Shown one piece after another: positions 32,018-42,893 of a stretch of DNA of 64,000 nucleotides; the first letter of the stretch is position 1; each line of letters starts with the position of its first letter. The stretch is from the NCBI GenBank assembly GCA_022496185.1, contig WTXG01000063.1, forward strand, positions 62,001 through 126,000, read 5' to 3'. The position numbers and the translations under genes were made by a program. Under the pieces are notes generated by a model. It was not told where the DNA came from. It ran no database searches and worked only from the letters and a program-made list of their open reading frames with translations. This DNA is from Multifurca ochricompacta (lineage: Eukaryota; Basidiomycota; Agaricomycetes; Russulales; Russulaceae).

Positions 32018-34041
32018 ATGACGGGATATTTCATCGGAGATTTAAAAGAAGACTTCATTTATTTGACACGTCCTCATGGCTCGTGTAAGGTAAGTTCAAG
32101 TTCGAGTTCAACAAAACAAATATTCTAAGCTCAGAAGGGGAAGGAGGAAAGTGTAAGTGTAAGTGTAAGTGTAAGTGAACCTATTTTTAATATTGCAAAT
32201 CCCCGCTGTCATCCATTGAACTAAACTGAGACACCCACAGTAAAACTTGTGCCCCTCCCGCTCCCACTAGCTAGCCAAGCAAGCTAACTATTTCTTTCTT
32301 TCTCCTTCCCCTCTCTGCTTCTTGCACCATGCCTTCATTCATGAGTAGGTTCCCACTCTCTTCAAACCTCGATGCCCCAAATACGCCGAGTCTCAAGCAT
32401 TCACCTTCCACGATTCTTCTACCTCCCAAAATTCCACGTTGATATCCATCCGCAGGCGTGTAACCACTTTTGCTTCAAAGTTTCATTTCCGAAAGGGACG
32501 CATTTCCTCCAAGAATGCCATATCCCATCTTTCCGCCGCATCATGGCCACGTTCTCCCAGCCGGTCACCGACACCACCGTCTCCAGATATTCGCCCTCCC
32601 AGTGGTCTCGGACGGCGTGCCAGTAGCATTTCAGAACTTGACGTGCTCGGTCCCGGTCTCGATTCACCCACCACCACCACCTCTCCCCGTCCTTCACAAT
32701 CATTAAAATCCCCTGATGTACCGATATCCTCCGCTTCATCTGAAACACCCTCTTGGTCTTCCAATCAGACGCGGCGCACCCGCACACACAGTTCACCCGC
32801 ACTTTTACACCCCCTCAGCGAAATCTCGTCCGTGTCGCCGCCTCAACAGCCACAGCCGCAACCGCAACCGCAACCACGTGTCATCGTGACCATCGCCCAA
32901 TCGTATGAGCTGCGCAGCCCGCGTTTGACGAGGCTGCAAGCGCGCCAATGCCCACCCGTCCCGCTGTCCCTCATCTTCGCGCACATCCCGCGCTCGGGGC
33001 TACCCGTCCTCGCCCGCGTCTCCAAACGGTTCTGCACAGCAGCACAAATCACGCTATATCGTACTCTTGATCTCTCCACCTCGAATGCTGATGAATGCAT
33101 CGCTCGACTCGCGGGTGTATCGCACCTCGCAACACTTGTGACGTCCCTCAAAATAACTGCTTATCCGCCCGCTCACAGCGCATCCTTTCAACTCGCGCTG
33201 GCCCTCGCTCTACGTTCCATGCGCGCGCTCAAGCATCTCACTTTACCCGCCTTTGATGCTGATTTACTCGCTGCCACGCCGTTGGGTCTCGTCGGACTCA
33301 CTTTACTCGCGGACACGCTCCCGTTCGCGTTCTTTGATCAATTCCTGTCCACCCGACCAGATATCACGCGTCTCGCTCTACCTCTCTTCGTTGGCGTTCC
33401 TCCTGGTGCTGGGGAGGTTCCTACGACGGCCGTACCTGAGTTAGCTGCGGTGGATGGTAGTCCGGGTCTTGCTCTCGCGTTAGCTTCTGGTCGACCTTTG
33501 GAACGTGTGACGCTGCGTATTGCGAGCACGTTGTATGATGGATTACGTCCTGCTGCATTATTCAGCGCTTTGGGGAGTCAGTTGAAGAAGCTTGTGTTGG
33601 TGCTTGCGCCGGATGTGGATGATCGGACACGGGGTCGATTAATAGGCGCACTGGCAAAGGCGGGTGGGGGGTTAGAGGCACTCGAGCTCTGTCTCGAAGG
33701 TAGTTCTGATGAGGTAACGTTTCCCCGTGTTTTTTTTTCGTATTCCGTTCGTTACTTGGATGGCTGATTGCGGTGCACACCCCCCCCCTCTCTCTCTCTC
33801 TTAGGTCTCATTGCAATCGTTATATAAGCAAGTGGGCACGTTGTTACCTGACGTACCTGCTCTCCGCACTCTTTGCCTGCGAGCTGAAAAGACGACCAGG
33901 ACGGCGGAAGCGGAGGAGGGCCCTTCACGGCTTTCTGTGTGGACACGACCCCCGTTAGGATCGTCGTTACATCGTATCTCATTTCCTTCAGGCGCTCGCT
34001 GGGAACTCGAGCATGGGGAGTGGGTGCGCATCGACTACTAA
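32018..34041 (+). CDS. F-box-like / leucine-rich-repeat protein
   Basis: The main exon is 32349-33713, with a last exon 33805-34041 after a GTAACG...TTAG intron; phases fit. A first exon at 32018-32089 (MTGYFIGDLKEDFIYL) with a strong GTAAGT donor joins in frame at the acceptor before 32349, but that intron is long (259 bp) for this genome, so the start is tentative. The N-terminal ~180 residues are Ser/Pro-rich and basic with a Gln-Pro run. Next comes an F-box-like motif, PLSLIFAHIPRSGLPVLARV followed by SKRFCTAAQITLYRTLDL, then Leu-rich repeats. F-box proteins link substrates to SCF ubiquitin ligases; basidiomycetes carry many with unknown targets. Expected length about 557 residues. Confidence 0.75.
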
Positions 34042-34976
34042 AATTCTTGTTTATTTATTTTATCTTTCTTGTTTGCTGGTTTAAATTTCCTTATGCATCA
34101 TATTTTTCCCCCTTCCACTGCACACCTTTCATCTCATCAATCCTTTTAAACCTCTTATTTTATGAAGTCTCGGAGCAAGCCTTCAGAAAAGTCTCCCCGA
34201 TCATTTCTTATTCTTGCACGTACATTACTACACATCCGCACATAACCGCTATCTACTCTCACATATACATGAAGCCGCTTAAGTAAATAAATATAAATAA
34301 AAAGCACTCAGCCCACTCATCTTACCCAAGTTGCCACTGCTGTCACTAAGGTGAGTAGGTCACGGGACTTTGTGGGAGGTGTAAGGGAACTCTGACTACG
34401 ACGACTGATGAGAAGGTACAAAGGGCAGAAGTGGTAGTGTTGTTGCACAAAAATAGGGTCGAACGGGGTTGCGCAAGCAAGAGGTTTAGAGTGATGAAGC
34501 AACAGACGGGGGACGTTTCTTGAACAGGATGAATTCTTGGGGCTATTCTACAGCCCCTTTTTGACGATTGAGACAGTAGAAACTAATCTGAAACTCATTA
34601 AGAACAAAAGGCATTGTGTTTTCTTCCACATGCGAGCATTCTAGAGTAGTGGGGAACCCTCAGTAACAGTGAAACAGAAATGTAATCTTAAGTACATCAT
34701 CACTAACAGAAACAAGACCGAAACGTGCCCCCAAAGGGCGGCGTCCAAATTCTATTTCGGGCTCGCACAAGGCGACCACCGAAGCCGAGTGTGGTATACG
34801 TACGCATACCACAAACTAGCCTCTGGCGGACCAAAATCCGCCACTCCTTTCAACGAAAATATTTAATACTCTGACCGTAACCAGTACGTCCATTGGCACA
34901 AGGCTGAGCCCCTCCGCGAGTTCTAAAGCTGACCTGACAGGTAATTTTCTGGAATCGAACCCTAAAGCCATATTGT
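34042..34976. other. Intergenic region between the two F-box-type genes
   Basis: AT-rich 3' end of the first gene with AATAAATA-type signals near 34288, then unremarkable sequence. A GAATCGAACCCT motif near 34952 resembles a tRNA T-loop but has no tRNA around it. No gene seen. Confidence 0.55.
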
Positions 34977-36490
34977 ATGCCGAGAGGAGAGGGAACGATG
35001 GTCGCCGCGTTGTGGGGAGCGGATGAGATAGGTGGCCAACGTTCAAGGATAGTGGATCGGGTTCCCGAGAACATCCTACTGGACATATTCGATCACCACC
35101 GACTCGACGTCGTACTAACCACCGGATCTTGTAATTCGTGGAAGTGGCACCGACTCGCGCACGTGTGTCGAAAATGGCGATCCGTCGTGTTCAGCTCACC
35201 CCGTCGTTTGGAGTTGCGACTCGTTTATACGTATAGGAAGATGACGGATGACGAGGAGAAGAAGAAGATAGGGAGAACTCCCGATATCTGGCCGGTCATG
35301 CCTATCGTCATATCGTTCACCAGTCTGATGTCTCGCGAAGTAGATGACATCGTTGCCGCTCTCGAACATCCTGACCGCATATGCGAAATCGCTCTCTTCG
35401 TGACAGACTCGATACTGCTGAAGATTTCGGACGCCGTGATGCACACGCCATCTCCAATACTGGAAAATCTCGAGCTGAGATCCCTAATCTACATGACCGG
35501 TCCCGGAACACTCTTCAGCCTGTCTTCTGCTCCCCGATTGCGGCATATCCATATGGATACCGTGCCCCTTTCTTTATTACCAGGTCTCCTATCGTCTGCT
35601 CAAAACGTTGTCTCTCTTCGGCTTGAAGGCATGGACGAAATTCAATTGTATACCTCACCAGAAGAACTTGTCACTATCCTATATGCAACGCCCCAGCTCA
35701 AGTCACTCGTAATTGATTTCAATTTCCCAGACCAAGAACTTGCGATGTTTTACGGTACTGAAAACCGTGATCATCTGCCTTCACAGAGTCACGTCACCCT
35801 ACGTGCTCTTACTGAACTTCACTTCACCGGTCACATGAGCTACTTGGATGGCTTCGTCGCTGGAATCGATGCTCCTGTTCTCGAGGAATTCATTATAAAG
35901 TTTATCAACTGGGAGTCTATTGAGCTTTCATCTTTGTCTCAGTTTATTGCTCGCAGAGAAGTGTCGAGGTTTCCATCCCCTCAACAAACGTGCATCTCGT
36001 TTGAGAAGCACCATTGTTGTATTATCCACCGTTTCCCCCCCGCGTCTCCGTGTCAATGGAAGTCGTTTCAAATTGAACTATTCGATTATGTGATTTTTTT
36101 GCTCCGCTGGTGTCCGTGCTGCAATGCATCTGTGATAAACTTCCTGACTTAACGTCAAGTGTTGAAAGGCTTGAAGTCGGCGTGTCGCCCCTGGAACCCT
36201 CAGTTCTTCACGCTCCTGTATGGGAGAACCTTTTCCGTTCTTTTTGTGGCGTGCGGAGGCTTGAATTGATGGACTCGGCTGTGGGGGATATCCTGAGCGC
36301 TCTGACTTGGGAAATGAGCCAAGGAGACATGGTGATGCCGGCGCTGTGCGACCTTGACCTTGACTTGATGAACACGCTCATATCTTGGCCACTCGTTGAT
36401 TCGTTCGTTGCTGCGCGGCAGCTCTCCGGTCATCCCGTATCTGTGCACTACACCACGGACTCTGAAAGAGAGGACCAGGAATCAGATTGA
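34977..36490 (+). pseudogene. F-box protein with one frameshift
   Basis: ATG at 34977; single open frame to 36152 with an F-box (VPENILLDIFDHHRLD, then WHRLAHVCRKWRSVVFSSPR) and Leu-rich segments (LENLELRSLIY, LRHIHMDTVPLSLLP, LRALTELHFTG) typical of agaricomycete F-box/LRR proteins. Past a T7 run near 36091-36097 the natural continuation (APLVSVLQCICDKLPDL to the stop at 36490) is in another frame, so one T appears to be missing or lost. The N-terminal part is coherent over 370 residues. Likely an SCF substrate adaptor; substrate unknown. No intron is needed. Confidence 0.8.
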
Positions 36491-37922
36491 AGGTTTTTTT
36501 TTTCTCGAATCCACACCTATGAAGCGGGTCACTTACATCTTGCATACTAAATTTGGACTTGGCTCGTTTCATACAGACCCCATGTACATAAAGAAGACGA
36601 GTATCTCATCCATGAACTACCAGCATTGTCTCACCTCTTTGTCTTGTTGCATGCCACAGCCCTTGAAATTCGGCATTATCGGCATTCGGCGCAGACCAGT
36701 TCTCAGGCCATTAACATTCAGTATTTTCACCCTTCTTTTCACCCCTTCTCTCTCTCTCGCGGAACCTCTCTCCGCTTCGAACTCACCTCTCTATTACTTT
36801 ACTTTGGCTGTTTCGGCTATGAAAATGACCCTCCTGTCTTGTACATGAATGAGATCTGCATTAGAATTTCCATTTCCTCAAAATAAGGACTGGAGTTCTG
36901 AGACCCGCGATCGGAGTCATAGGAGTCAAGGAGTCAAGGAGTCGTTGTACTCCTCACTCTAGGCCCTCCCTTGCCGGGCGCTGGGCGAGGGCGTGCGGTG
37001 GTAAATTTCCAGGGTAATATCAAGACAAGGCCTAATTGTCCTGCTGGGAGGGAGAGAAGATGGGGGCGTGTTGCCAAGCAAGGATATGAATCTCGCAAAG
37101 CAAAATGGATCATGAACTATTTGGCGGAATTGGAACACTGGGCTGAACAGGCAGGAGCACGGGTGGGGAGCAATTATTCCATCATTGTGTGTCTTAAACG
37201 CAATCTGTTAAGATCAAAAACTCGTCAAAACTGGGTGTGATATAATAAAGTATTTATTACTGTTAAGGTGGAACCTAAGTAGGCGAAAAAAAAGGGTCAT
37301 GATGATGACTTATGCTCATTAAATGGGTGTGGGTTGTCCCGCCTACCGCCCACCATCAATCTTATCTTATCAGGATCAAATAGATTTCAACCGCGGACAT
37401 TTGTATGGAAGACTCAATTTAGACCCAACTTTCATGAAATTGGTCTGTCAATTTGACATGGATGTTCAAGTCCCGACGAGCGACGAAGGGATACGGAGGG
37501 GACCTTTTCGACCTGCTGACATGGGAGTTTGGGTATAGCCCTAAGACTTATCTGAGCAGACAGGCAGTTGGTTTTATTGCCTCCCTTGGCGTTTCAAGCG
37601 CAAGTTCTTCAGAAGAGTGAGCCGTATGCGTTGGGTCAACTGCGGGACAAATTCGAATTCATGTCACGAACACCTGCCAAAATATGTTATAGAAGACGTT
37701 GAACCGGTCTTTGCAGCCGAAGATTGCCTGTAAGGTTTTGCCTTGACATTTGCCGTTCCACAAGTGAACTATTAGCCGCACTACACCTTATGCAGTCATA
37801 GCTTGCCAACAAGTACTCTGAGAAATGATCCACTGCCTTACGCTTAAAAGTGGGTTCCCCTCGCCACCCCGCATCAGAAAAGTACCCGGGCATCTTTTCT
37901 TTGTGACCAGTTGCCTTTCGCG
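36491..37922. other. Intergenic region containing one copy of a degenerate dispersed repeat
   Basis: About 36690-37110 resembles 40380-40830 in several blocks: TGGCTGTTTCGGCTATG, GGGCGAGGG, TTTCCAGGGTAAT-like and CTCGCAAAGCAAAA. A GGAGTCAA tandem run sits at 36913-36945. No gene with recognisable function; the short frame at 37323-37538 is unsupported. Confidence 0.5.
36690..37110 (+). repeat. Degenerate dispersed repeat, copy A
   Basis: Shares ordered blocks with 40380-40830 on the same strand, including ATGAAAATGACCCTCCTGT versus ATGAAATGTCCGTCCTGT, and the GGGCGAGGG/CGCAAAGCAAAA blocks. No terminal repeats are visible. Likely an old transposon or a duplicated gene 3' region. Confidence 0.5.
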
Positions 37923-39739
37923 ATGTTCGATTGGCGAGCTCTTAGCCTTTTTGCTACACTCCTTGCGGCGTCGGTCCTCGCTCAAGATCACAGTCCTGAG
38001 CAGTCCAAAGCCCAAAGTTCTGGTGCGCATTCACATTTTTTGGCACGGCTCTCACTACCACTTTCAAGTCCTTCCTATTCTTACCACATTTTGGCTCCTA
38101 GATCCGAATCAAGAGTGCACCCCATACTATTATCCCCCATCGGAACAGTACATTCACAAATTTCCGCCAATATGGCAGCCTGCAACCCTACGCCCAGATG
38201 ATAGTGACGGTCAAGCGATGTGGACGAAGATCTCCGGTAGCATTCCGACTAACATTCAGCCAAAGGGGCAGCCCGGCGACAGCACTGCCAATGTGAATTA
38301 TGACACCGAGAAAGACCCGGATTGCTGTGAGTGGTTTCCCTTCTTCTGTATCCAATCAGGTCGCTTGGAGATAAAGAGGTTGGTGCAACATTTTTATGCA
38401 CCTTGCTCAAGACACGGACACGCGTAATGTGCTCGGCTTTAGCTCACCACCCATACATTATTTGTATAGTCCTAGAGGTGGAGGGAGATGTCTAAGCGCA
38501 CGCCTCAACCTTACCTCAAAAATAGAACTCGGAGCTTATCGTCTCTTGATTATACAGGGTGGACCAAGACTCAATGCACGACTCCAAAGCTGAATGGATT
38601 GCCTCTAGACGTGGCGAGCATACCAGAGCCCAGGTCGATGGGGTACGGATTCGATGACGGGCCGAATTGTTCCCACAATGCGTTCTATGACTATCTGGCA
38701 AGCCAGAATCAAAAGGCGACGATGTACTTTATTGGGAGCAATGTTCTCAACTGGCCGCGGGAGGCACAGCGGGCGCTCGCGGATGGGCATGAGATTTGCG
38801 TTCGTGAGTGGCTTGTCTTTTTTGACTGGATGTTTTCCTCATCAAGCACCGGAACTGATTACCGGATTATGGGTGACAGACACATGGTCACATCATTATA
38901 GTGAGTTCTGGTGACCCTGTTGATGATTGTTCACGATGTGATCTGTTGCTGATGTGTTCTACTCCAGTGACTGCGTTTCAGAGCCGTGACGCGTTTGCGG
39001 AATTATGGTATTCCGTACGTGGTCTAGTTTGGCTAGTTGGGGTTAGTGGTACTCGTACTCGTACTGACTGTAAAGCTTGCGCACAGCTGCAAGCCGTGAA
39101 AGCTGTCGTCGGCGTTACTCCGACCTGCTGGCGCCCTCCCTATGGTGACGTTGACGTGAGTGTAGTCTCTTACATGAGTATTCAGGATGATTGACAATGG
39201 CGCGTTTCTTGTGGTGTTAAGGACCGGATCCGTGCAATCGCTAATGCTCTAGGGCTACGGACGATCATGTGGAAGTATGACTCGAATGATTGGCGCGCCG
39301 TACCTTCTGAGGTGGACGCGTCCTACAACTCGTTCGTTCACAGCGCGACCGCGGGCGAGTTCAACACGGTCGGGGCTATCATGCTCACTCACGAGTTGAA
39401 CACTTTTACGATGCAGGAAGCAATGAAATGGTATCCGCAGTTGAAATCGGCTTTCAAGGTTCGTTAATCCTTCACCTGTCGACAATGATACTCTAAACGG
39501 GATCCATTACTCCACTTTATGCTGTTTTTATTTTGCGTTAGTATATCGTCCCAGTTGGTGTCGCCCTGAATAAAACACAGCCTTACAAAGAGGGGAACCA
39601 TTTATTACCCACATTTCAGCAATGTAGGTATTTCAATAACATGGGGTCCTTCACCTTTCTCGTATTCATAAGATGGGTTCATTCATTAAATGTTGTTATT
39701 TTTTCAACAGACACCTCTGGCCAGACAACTGTTGGTTGA
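37923..39739 (+). CDS. Chitin deacetylase (carbohydrate esterase family 4)
   Basis: Nine exons (37923-38022, 38102-38326, 38558-38803, 38880-38900, 38968-39014, 39087-39155, 39222-39458, 39542-39623, 39711-39739) give 351 residues in consistent phase. Signal peptide: ALSLFATLLAASVLA. The NodB-type polysaccharide deacetylase domain has motif 1 GYGFDDGPNCSHN with the catalytic and metal-binding Asp pair, motif 2 HTWSHHYMT, motif 3 RPPYGDVD, and a later LTHELNTFTM. A conserved Cys-rich N-terminal extension (ECTPYYYPP, DPDCWWTKTQC) matches basidiomycete wall chitin deacetylases. It removes acetyl groups from cell-wall chitin to make chitosan. A hydrophobic GPI-type tail (ALGSLFSVIVLLTSLAL, about 39808-39858) lies downstream in another frame, so the native C-terminus may be longer. 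Confidence 0.93.
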
Positions 39740-40379
39740 TGCACCGATATCAACGCCAAGGCAGGTTGTGAGAACATCAAGCTGTAACCCCTTGTCTTCA
39801 CCTAGCGCATTGGGGTCGCTGTTCTCCGTCATTGTGCTTCTTACCAGCCTCGCACTTAACGGTTGTCTTTTTTTTTATCCTTCCAGTGATGGATAAGTAT
39901 TAATCCCTTTCAACCATAATTCAAACTGGATTCCAGTATGCTGACCAGATTCACAACACATGAACACATTTTACATATTTTTATCACATACATAATGAAT
40001 GTTGTTGCAATCGAGTGATTAATCACATTATCGCATCCAACCCCCAGTTGTCTAAATGTGTGTAGATCGCCTCACGCGGATTTGGTTACATCGCGTGAGT
40101 TGCCATTCTGGATTGCTGTACTGGTATCCTGGCAGAAATGCAGATGACTAGACCATCGGCTCGGGCTCTGGACCCGAAACCTTCTGGCTCCGCTTGATCC
40201 AGCCCGTCTCGTTCTTTCACCTCACCCCCTTCATTCGCTGCCCTTGTCTCGCGCTCGCGTCTAGACACTCACCGCGCCGAGGAATATCTTTGCCTATTGC
40301 TGTAAAAACTTCACCCCTTTGTTGGTCAAGCCTTCATTAGTCTCCTTTCGCCACCACTCTCCCGTGCCACCACCAAGTT

Positions 40380-40830
40380 TTGAATGTGGTGCAATGCGAT
40401 CGTTGTCAGGAACCATTTGATATTTTTAGCTATTGTGGCTATTTCGGTTATGCCATGAAATGTCCGTCCTGTTCTTTGCATGTCAATGAAATCCAACCCG
40501 TCTTACCGTGCAAGTAGTTCATTTACGCTACCTGGAACTAAAAAACGATAGGCCCCATATCTTGCAATAGATGCAAGATCAACTGACCTGTATTTCGTTG
40601 CGCCTGTGCCTCGAGTCACTTGGAAACGGTGGCGGGTGGTGGGAATTTCCACAAAGCGGACTGGCGGGAGTTAGGAAATCTGCCCCCAAATTAGGGTCAT
40701 AAAGGGGTCACGGAGTCACCACTTTAAGCCCGGCCATGGCCAAACGTTGGGCGAGGGAAGGAGGTGCGGGTGGGCAAGTTCCAAGGAAATGAGTTTCGCA
40801 AAGCAAAAATTTGAACACGATGGACGTGCT
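40380..40830 (+). repeat. Degenerate dispersed repeat, copy B
   Basis: Partner of 36690-37110. Matching blocks appear in the same order and orientation (TGGCTATTTCGGTTATG; GTTGGGCGAGGG; TTCCAAGGAAAT; TTCGCAAAGCAAAA). Both lie downstream of plus-strand genes. Confidence 0.5.
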
Positions 40831-41859
40831 CGTGGATGCTGCCTCCACGATTCATTGATGCTCACATGCCCTTGAAAATGCTACTGTGGCATGTTGATCT
40901 TCAAGTAGTATTCACGATGTTAGTACACATCTCTAGGTGTAAAGACAGGTGCGCTTGGGTGAGGGTAGTGGAGAAGCATCCATTCCACCATTGTCAGTGA
41001 CCTCCTGATTGTTAATAAGCACTGAACGGCTCTAGTTATGACTGAAATTTGGGTGCAACATAATTAAAACGTTTGACACCATATTGATGGCAGCTTGCAA
41101 ATGCAAGCAAAATAGACATGTGTATGGTGTCTTGTTTGATATAGATCCATCCCATCAGAATCAAATCAAATAGATTAAATCGGACTACTATTGGGTTTTC
41201 AGTCACATGTCCTAAATTACAACATTCAGAATCACCGCTCACAGCCTGTTCCACCGCTGTGGAGTGAGATAAAGGAAAAGAGCAAGAGTCAAGGGACAAT
41301 GTGCCAAGGTCTGATAACATTGATAATGTTGAATGCATCGATGAGGCCGAAATGCGTTGAATGGTTGGTATGGTACGTCAAATTGTTTGTCTATTCCGAT
41401 GTCATGTGATCTATACATTTGCTTTCCCCCCTTCAACCCCCCTCAATGCCTTGATGTCATTCCTCAAGATCCTTCAAGAAGGTTCTAGTCAGGTAAATGC
41501 AGCTGTAATAAGGGGGTTAGCTATAGCGGATGAGTTCAGTTATTGTGGTCAAAACTTATATATTTATTCGTACTATTTAGTGGATAAGCTATTACTAAGT
41601 ATTAGCTAACTATAGTAAAGATAAGATATACTAATACTCACTTCAGTTGTTGTGGTCAAAACTGAAGCGAATGCGTACAGAGTGGAGTCCTTATATACTA
41701 CCAAAGGAGATACGAAGGAACGTGTTGCTGAATCAGTTAATAGACAAGACGCACTTTAGATTAGATTATCATGATATCAACAGATCGGGTGTCCGGCTGT
41801 CCGGTCCTAAACTATCCGGTGGCTACTGGCCCGTCTCATCTCATCACTTCGGATTCCTG

Positions 41860-41970
41860 TCGACTCCCCTTATTGTCCGTAGTACTAGTAGCTACAATGT
41901 ACCCTGTTGTAGCCGCGCGATTGGGCACCGTCCCACAAGCGCGTCAATAAACTCGATTCAAAAAAAAAAA
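41860..41970 (+). mobile_element. 5'-truncated LINE copy with poly-A tail
   Basis: Flanked by perfect 15-bp duplications CACTTCGGATTCCTG at 41845-41859 and 41971-41985. The body ends in a tail (TAGTAGCTAC, GTAGCCGCGCGA, AATAAACTCGATTC then A10) homologous to the last ~90 bp of the full LINE at 62250-62364. This is the expected product of incomplete target-primed reverse transcription. Confidence 0.9.
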
Positions 41971-42893
41971 CACTTCGGATTCCTGGAATAGCATTTGATT
42001 GATTGCTCAGCTCAAGATCAACACAAAAATAGGTGGCAGCCGAAGCTGGGGTGCCTTTGTGCTGGGTCTTATTGTACGGTGCGGGGTTTAACTGTTGCCC
42101 TGGATTTATGTGGGAAGTCCTGCAGCGCCAAGTGACTGCCCCGGAATACATATCGAAATTCATTTAAAAAATATGGCAAGCAGAGCTCCACCATCCCAGG
42201 CGGCACAAATGAGACAAGAGCAAGTGACTGCACAGTTAATTTTCCGGTTTGATTCCGAATAAGTGGAAGAAGCGGATCTAAAATCGTGGGCCACCTCGTA
42301 TATAGATGGAGAGGATTGGGGGTGCCAATATAAATCGAGAGTTTGTAGGGTGCCATAGAAGTAATGTTGAGCAACAACAAAAAAACAGCGCATTGAGACC
42401 CAGGCATCATCCTTCCTTGCACACGTGTCGGTGTCAGTGTGTCAGTGAATTCTCCTCCCTATTATGCTGCATGCCAAGACGGGCAATTTTGGCCCGGCAG
42501 ACCTACACATGCTTAACATAAGGAGTTGATCTAAGGTGAAATCTACACAATTTTCAGCCTGACCTACTGACACTGTGACTACAATCCCCATTGAATTGTA
42601 ATACAGAGAGATACAGGTAGGGACTTAGAGTCCTCGAGCTCCAGTCAAGTCACGCCCACACGTGACCAAACGCGTCCACTTACAACCTTTAAGGTTCAAC
42701 TTTTTGCGACACGCTCTTCTCAGTCGTTGCGCTCCGCTCAGACCCTGTTGACTCATTATCGATAATCTCAACACCGCTCCAGAAACCCTAATACTCCATC
42801 TGATTGCGTCTGACTGTCTAGACTCACCTACTTAGTGCCACCTGTAAGTGTTCCCTCCATTCAACCCTCCCCACGCTCTCCTTGTCTCACAAC

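Larger units (their letters stand above)
39740..42893. other. Gene-poor region with a repeat copy and a truncated LINE
   Basis: Holds dispersed repeat copy B (40380-40830) and a 5'-truncated LINE tail (41860-41970), listed separately. The remainder shows AT-rich sequence and repeated TTGTGGTCAAAACT motifs near 41545 and 41650, but no frame with recognisable motifs. Confidence 0.5.

Noticed and set aside
34940..35015. tRNA gene suggested by a GAATCGAACCCT T-loop-like motif
   Set aside because: The surrounding bases do not form an acceptor stem or anticodon arm on either strand.
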